Positions 59,612-64,000 of a DNA stretch of 64,000 bases are shown piece after piece. The notes below the pieces were generated by a model. The model was not told the origin of the DNA. It saw only the letters and a list, made by a program, of their open reading frames with translations, and did not search any database. The DNA is from Paracoccaceae bacterium. Its GTDB lineage: Bacteria > Pseudomonadota > Alphaproteobacteria > Rhodobacterales > Rhodobacteraceae. Position numbers and translations under genes: made by a program. Within the stretch, counting starts at the first letter, position 1; the number at the start of each line of letters is the position of its first letter. The DNA lies in NCBI GenBank assembly GCA_003567315.1, contig PWZT01000026.1, positions 1-64,000 on the forward strand. The letters run 5' to 3'.

Positions 59612-62023
59612 TCAGGTTGCCTCATTACGCATGCCCAACCCGCGCTGATATAGGAAGACGGCTCCCGCCACGCCCAGCCCGATCAGATCCGACGTCCAGC
59701 CGCCCGCGATCATCGCGAGCGCTGCGATGCCCACCGCCACTCGCAAGGGCCAGGGGATCGACCCGAAGAGCCAGCCCTGAACGGCAGATGCGAGCAGATA
59801 GATGCCAAGCGCGGCCGTGATGAAGACATGCAGGATCTCCAGCGGTGCGCCCTGCATCAGGAGCGACGAGCTGTAGAAGAACATGAAGGGCACGACGAAA
59901 GCCGCAAGCCCGATCTTGAAGGCTTCCACCGAGGTCCGCATCGGGTCGGATTGCGCAATCGCGGCACCCGCATAGGCGGCCAGCGCCACAGGCGGGGTGA
60001 TGGCGGACATCACCGCGTAGTAGAAGATGAAGAAATGCGCGGTGAGCGGCTCGATCCCCATGCGGATCAGCCCCGGCGCAATGACCGAGGCCGCAACTGC
60101 ATAGGCGGCTGTTGTGGGCATCCCCATGCCGAGGATGATGGCCACGCACATCGCGAAGAAGAGCGCGAGAAGCTGGCTCTGCCCGGCAATTGCCATCAGC
60201 ACACCCGAAAGCCGCACACCGATCCCGGTGATCGCGATGATGCCCACGATCACCCCGGCCGCCGCACAGACCGCGACCAGTTGCAGCGACATCTTGGCGG
60301 CGATTTCGAGCGCGTACGGCACCATGCGGAAATGCTCGACCGCCTTGGCGATGCCATTCGCCAGTGGCGATTTCAAGCGCAGGGTCATCATGATGCCGCC
60401 GATCGACATCAGGCTGATGATGACCGACACGACAAGCTGCATGGTTGTCCCGTCGCCCCAGCCATCGACGAGGATCTGCGCGCCCACCACCAGCGGCATG
60501 GCGGCCAGAACGCACAGGATCAGCCCCATCAGATGGTTCTGGATGCCGTCCTCGCGCCCGTCGACCACAACCCGGATATAGCTGACGGCAAAGGCCGCGA
60601 TCATGGCATAGGTGCCCGCGCGAATGACCGAATAGCCGATATAGAGCGCGCCGATCAGCATGATGATGGGGATGAACAGATAGGCCTGTTTCGCCATCTC
60701 GCGGAATTTCGGCAGGGCGTGGCGCGGCAGGCCCTTCATACCTTTCTTGAGCGCCTCCTTGTCCACCATGAAATAGACCGAGGTGAAATAGAGCGCAGCC
60801 GGGATGATGGCCGCGATGACGATCTCGCGGTACTGGATACCCGTGATCTCGGCCATGATGAAGGCACCCGCGCCCATGATGGGCGGCAGGATCTGCCCGC
60901 CCGACGAGGCCGCAGCCTCGACGCTCGCGGCGGTCTGGGGCCGGTAGCCCACCTTCTTCATCAGCGGGATGGTCAGCGAGCCGGTGGAGACCACATTGCC
61001 CGCCGAGGTGCCGTTGATCATCCCCATCAGGCCCGAGCCGAAGATCGCGACCTTGGCCGGCCCCCCGCGCGCGCCGCCAGCCGCCGCGAAGGCGAAATTG
61101 ATGAAATACTCGCCCACGCGGCTGGCTTGCAGAAAGGCCGCGAAGGTGATGAAGAGAATGATATAGGTCGAGGAGACGGCCGTGGTCGGCCCGAGCACAC
61201 CCACATCGGTATAGATGCGCGCGAAGAAGCGCTCGGGGCTGTAGCCGCGATGGTTCAGGAAGCCCGGCAACCACGGCCCGAGAAAGCCATAGGCGACGAA
61301 CACCACCACGATCACGACCAGCGCGATCCCGGCAAGGCGTCGGGTCAGCTCCAGGATCAGGATGATGCCCGCGATGGCGGCATACATGTCGTTGACATGC
61401 GGAAAGACGCCCGCGCGATTGCGCAGAAAGCCTGCATGCGAAATGATGTAGATGCCCACCGCAAGCGCCGCGAAGGCCAGCACGATGTCGGCCAGCGCAA
61501 TGCGCCCCCTGTCGCGGCCCGGATAGAGCCAGCTTGCCAGCAGCGCCAGCGATGTGCCAGCGACAAGCGGCCAGCCGAAGGTGAGTTTCATCTGATCAGG
61601 TGGCGCGCCCGGCCCGATCAGATTATCGGTGAGGACCGCAAGTGTGACCTGCACAAGCGCCACGCCCACACCCAGCGCAGCAAGCGCGACCAGCGCGAGT
61701 TCCGGCAGCGAGCGCGATTTGCTGTCATCGGTGCTTTGCGGAAAGACAGTGGCCGAGTATAGCAGGAAGCCGAGAATCAGCCCGCCGGTCACATGGCTCA
61801 GACGATAGACCCATGTCTCCAACGGGTAGAGATTCATCGCGATGATGTGGAACGAGGTATAGGCGATACAGGCCAGCGCGATCACGACACCCAGCACGCC
61901 CGGCGGCACGCGCTGGTTGGACATGACGATCTCGCGATCCACGCCTTCGGCTATGGTCTCCGGGGGGACATCGCCCTTGAGCAGCTTGTCCGGATCCACC
62001 GTGTCTGGTTTCGGGTTCGTCAT
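59612..62023 (-). CDS. TRAP-TAXI transporter fused permease
   Basis: An 803-residue inner-membrane protein with fused small (DctQ-like) and large (DctM-like) TRAP subunits, typical of the TAXI subtype. About 18-20 hydrophobic helices are visible. DctM landmarks are GLMGMINGTSAGNVVSTGSL, ASSGGQILPPIMGAGAFIMA and GMGMPTTAAYAVAASVIAPG, with FFIFYYAVMSAITPPVALAA close behind. It imports an organic anion with sodium or protons. It lies 98 bases downstream of the TAXI binding protein gene, with a hairpin between them. Confidence 0.93.
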   Translation of the reverse strand: MTNPKPDTVDPDKLLKGDVPPETIAEGVDREIVMSNQRVPPGVLGVVIALACIAYTSFHIIAMNLYPLETWVYRLSHVTGGLILGFLLYSATVFPQSTDDSKSRSLPELALVALAALGVGVALVQVTLAVLTDNLIGPGAPPDQMKLTFGWPLVAGTSLALLASWLYPGRDRGRIALADIVLAFAALAVGIYIISHAGFLRNRAGVFPHVNDMYAAIAGIILILELTRRLAGIALVVIVVVFVAYGFLGPWLPGFLNHRGYSPERFFARIYTDVGVLGPTTAVSSTYIILFITFAAFLQASRVGEYFINFAFAAAGGARGGPAKVAIFGSGLMGMINGTSAGNVVSTGSLTIPLMKKVGYRPQTAASVEAAASSGGQILPPIMGAGAFIMAEITGIQYREIVIAAIIPAALYFTSVYFMVDKEALKKGMKGLPRHALPKFREMAKQAYLFIPIIMLIGALYIGYSVIRAGTYAMIAAFAVSYIRVVVDGREDGIQNHLMGLILCVLAAMPLVVGAQILVDGWGDGTTMQLVVSVIISLMSIGGIMMTLRLKSPLANGIAKAVEHFRMVPYALEIAAKMSLQLVAVCAAAGVIVGIIAITGIGVRLSGVLMAIAGQSQLLALFFAMCVAIILGMGMPTTAAYAVAASVIAPGLIRMGIEPLTAHFFIFYYAVMSAITPPVALAAYAGAAIAQSDPMRTSVEAFKIGLAAFVVPFMFFYSSSLLMQGAPLEILHVFITAALGIYLLASAVQGWLFGSIPWPLRVAVGIAALAMIAGGWTSDLIGLGVAGAVFLYQRGLGMRNEAT

Positions 62024-62071
62024 GTCAGTGGCTCCCCAGTTCTGGCGTCATCGCGTATCGCGGATATGCGT

Positions 62072-62095
62072 AGGAGGCCGCACAAGGCGGCCTCC
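62072..62095 (-). other. Hairpin between TAXI binding protein and permease genes
   Basis: AGGAGGCCGC pairs with GCGGCCTCCT (one bulged base) around a short loop, 26 bases after the binding protein stop. No T-run follows on the minus strand. Such hairpins often protect the upstream message and allow more binding protein than permease. Confidence 0.55.
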
Positions 62096-62121
62096 TGATC
62101 GGGTCAGTGACCCTTCATGTG

Positions 62122-63096
62122 TCAGCCCTGAAGGTCCGGGTCGATCTCGAACCCGTTTTCCTCGAACCAGCGCACCGAGCCCGGATGGAAGGGCAGGAAG
62201 CTGTTATTGGTGAAGTTCTCGGGCAGCGTCGCCGCAGCGGCCGCGTGGATCTGCATCATGCGCTCGTTGTTTTCCATCACCAGCTTGGTGATTTCATAGG
62301 CGAGCGACTCGGGCATGTCGGCATGCACGACTGCGAAGTTCCACATGGCGACCGAGTTCTGATCCTCTTCCTGCCCGGAATAGGTGCCAGCCGGAATGGT
62401 GAAATCCGACACTTCGGGGAAGGCTTCGAGAACGGCCGCGTGCTCGTCATCGCTGAAGGAGAAGGTGCAGGCATCCGCTTCCGCCGAGATTTGCGAGAAG
62501 GCAGCAATCGGCAGACCTGCCGCGAAGACGAACGCATCGATCAGCCCGTCCTGCAACTGGCCGGCCGCATCAGCCGCACCTGCGAAGGAGGTGTTGGCCT
62601 CGATGTCCAGCGCTTCGAGAATGCGCGGCCAATAGGTGCCGGGCGTCCCGCCTGCCGGACCAACGCTCACGCGCTTGCCCGCGAGATCGCCGATAGAGTT
62701 GATGTTCTGGTTGCACAGCGCGATCCCCTGAAACGGTGTTTCATACATCGGGAACAGTGCGCGCACATCGGTATGCGGCAGGCCGGGGGCCAGTTCGCTT
62801 TCGCCATCCCAGGCTTCGAACATCGGGCCCATGGTCACCAGCCCGATATCATGCTCCTGCATCTGCAGCAGGGTGACGTTCTGCACCGGGCCGCCGGTGA
62901 CTTCGCCCGAGGCATTGATGCCAAGCTCTTCCGAGATGAAAGAGGCAAGCCCGTTGCCATAGACGAAATACACACCGCCCTGGCTCGCGGTGCCGACGGT
63001 AAGATCGGATGGCCAGTCCGAGCGGTCATCGGCCTGCGCCACAGACACAGACATGATGGCAGCCGCGGCCAGAGCCGGGAAATTGGTAAGACGCAT
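62122..63096 (-). CDS. TAXI-family TRAP transporter solute-binding protein
   Basis: A 324-residue periplasmic binding protein. A signal peptide covers about residues 1-22 (LAAAAIMSVSVAQA, cut after AQA). The mature protein shows VGTASQGGVYFVYGNGLASFI, the TAXI signature, and GKRVSVGPAGGTPGTYWPRIL, the second ligand-contact region. It is acidic overall, as in periplasmic proteins of salt-adapted bacteria. Ligand is unknown: family members bind glutamate, 2-oxoglutarate and other acids. It is first in the transport operon. Confidence 0.93.
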   Translation of the reverse strand: MRLTNFPALAAAAIMSVSVAQADDRSDWPSDLTVGTASQGGVYFVYGNGLASFISEELGINASGEVTGGPVQNVTLLQMQEHDIGLVTMGPMFEAWDGESELAPGLPHTDVRALFPMYETPFQGIALCNQNINSIGDLAGKRVSVGPAGGTPGTYWPRILEALDIEANTSFAGAADAAGQLQDGLIDAFVFAAGLPIAAFSQISAEADACTFSFSDDEHAAVLEAFPEVSDFTIPAGTYSGQEEDQNSVAMWNFAVVHADMPESLAYEITKLVMENNERMMQIHAAAAATLPENFTNNSFLPFHPGSVRWFEENGFEIDPDLQG

Positions 63097-63312
63097 TAGG
63101 ACCTCCCTTGGTTGCGTTCTTGTTCACTACACAAAAGCAGGGTGGCAACTTCCACCCGCTTACGCGGCCCCAATAGGGACGGATTCCGACCCGTTATGTC
63201 AAGTCACAACAAGCATAAATCAACGCGATTCCATTTCCGAAACGGGGCAGGCCACCGAGAAGTCGAGCTTATTTTCTGGCCGAGAGAGCGCGTGCGGTGC
63301 GCGGTTGCGCGA

Positions 63313-64000
63313 TCAGGCGTTGAACAAGAAATGCAGCACATCCCCATCCTTGACCTCGTAGCTCTTGCCCTCGACGCGAAACTTGCCCGCCTCCTTCGCG
63401 CCCGCTTCGCCGTTGCAGGCGATATAGTCATCATAGGCCACAGTCTCGGCGCGGATGAAACCGCGCTCGAAATCGCCATGGATCACCCCGGCTGCCTGCG
63501 GCGCGAGCGTGCCGACAGGGATGGTCCAGGCGCGGGCCTCCTTGGGGCCGACAGTGAAATAGGTCTGCAGGCCGAGAAGGGTGTAGCCCGCGCGGATCAA
63601 GCGGTCGAGCCCGGGCTCCTCCAGCCCCATCTCTGACAGGAACATCTCGGCCTCATCAGGCGAAAGCTGGCTGATCTCTTCCTCGATCTGCGCAGAAATC
63701 ACCACATGCGCGGCCCCCTGCGCTGCCGCCATCTCGGCCACGCGCGCAGAAAGCGCATTGCCATCGCTGGCCGAGCTTTCCTCGACATTGCAGACATAAA
63801 GCACGGGCTTGGCGGTCAGAAGCTGCAGCATGCGCCAGGATTTGCGCTCTTCCTCCGCGATCTCGACTGTGCGCGCAGGCTTGCCCGCCTCGAGCGCCTC
63901 GAGCGCGCGGCGCAAGAGCCGGTCCTGCTCGACCGCTTCCTTGTCGCCGCCCCGGATCTTGCGCGAGAGATTGGCCAACCGTTTCTCGATCGATTCCATA
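63313..64000 (-). CDS. ychF: Redox-regulated ATPase YchF, C-terminal part (cut by window edge)
   Basis: The frame runs to the window end on the minus strand, so only the last 229 residues of this Obg-like ATPase are present. Visible are part of the coiled-coil domain (IEKRLANLSRKIRGGDKEAV), AKPVLYVCNVEE of the nucleotide-binding domain's last strand, and the TGS domain LQTYFTVGPKEARAWTIP with GVIHGDFERGFIRAETV. The C-terminus RVEGKSYEVKDGDVLHFLFN is complete. The apparent ATG at 63999 is an internal Met. The 216 bases between this gene and the TAXI gene hold no obvious feature besides the presumed TAXI promoter. Confidence 0.95.
   Translation of the reverse strand, partial: MESIEKRLANLSRKIRGGDKEAVEQDRLLRRALEALEAGKPARTVEIAEEERKSWRMLQLLTAKPVLYVCNVEESSASDGNALSARVAEMAAAQGAAHVVISAQIEEEISQLSPDEAEMFLSEMGLEEPGLDRLIRAGYTLLGLQTYFTVGPKEARAWTIPVGTLAPQAAGVIHGDFERGFIRAETVAYDDYIACNGEAGAKEAGKFRVEGKSYEVKDGDVLHFLFNA

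Noticed and set aside
59828-61762. A 644-codon open frame opposite the TRAP permease
   Set aside because: Antisense artefact with extreme His/Asp/Arg content; the permease on the other strand is certain.

Overview
The window is about 65% GC, densely coded, and reads as chromosome of a bacteriochlorophyll a-producing alphaproteobacterium of the Rhodobacterales (Rhodobacter/Roseobacter relatives; a haloalkaliphilic genus such as Rhodobaca or Roseinatronobacter is possible but not shown). The placement rests on the gene order cycA-hemA-puhE-acsF-orf-puhCBA-lhaA-bchMLHBNF / ppaA-ppsR-bchE-bchJ, on PpsR-type TGT-N12-ACA operators, on a CtrA-type TTAA-N7-TTAA site, and on typical families (DUF2842, DUF2189, DUF924, PuhE). 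I found no rRNA, tRNA, transposase, prophage or CRISPR array.

Layout. 1-6.4 kb: the 3' end of purA, a DUF2842 gene, an RNA methyltransferase, a pterin dehydratase/acyltransferase-like/peroxiredoxin operon, and a reductase-rsmD-HAD operon. 6.6-18.3 kb: housekeeping and redox genes (TPP enzyme, FMN reductase, DUF2189, a molybdopterin-binding-domain protein with GNAT and AhpD-like genes, lpdA, DUF924, an MFS transporter, queA, Bcp, a ferritin-like protein). 18.4-20.5 kb: an M23 peptidase-bactofilin operon with a CtrA-like site upstream. 20.7-24.3 kb: monomeric isocitrate dehydrogenase and leuB. 24.7-29.9 kb: a Kdo operon (kdsD-kdsB-kdsA) ending in two sulfotransferase-like genes, with a BASS-family transporter upstream. 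30.4-33.0 kb: a cobalamin riboswitch ahead of exbB-exbD-exbD-tonB. 33.2-54.2 kb: half of a photosynthesis gene cluster. 54.3-57.7 kb: nadA-nadB-nadC. 58.0-63.1 kb: an MttB-family methyltransferase facing a TRAP-TAXI transporter. The window ends inside ychF.

How it fits together. The photosynthesis block carries ALA synthesis, Mg insertion (BchH), methylation (BchM), both the oxygen-dependent (AcsF) and the anaerobic (BchE) cyclase, dark protochlorophyllide reductase (BchLNB), BchF, BchJ, reaction centre H with its assembly factors, and cytochrome c2. Two regulators, the B12-binding PpaA/AerR and the repressor PpsR, sit at the divergent centre. puf, bchCXYZ, bchID, bchGP and the carotenoid genes are not here, so the cluster is split or continues elsewhere. 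Several loci depend on or sense cobalamin by family knowledge: the riboswitch/TonB operon, PpaA, BchE and possibly the MttB-like enzyme.

Most notable: two adjacent exbD genes of which the second has Asn in place of the essential transmembrane Asp; a composite FnrL/PpsR promoter before bchE; a PpsR without the mid-protein cysteine; and three families of dispersed intergenic hairpin elements, one carrying G-quadruplex motifs.
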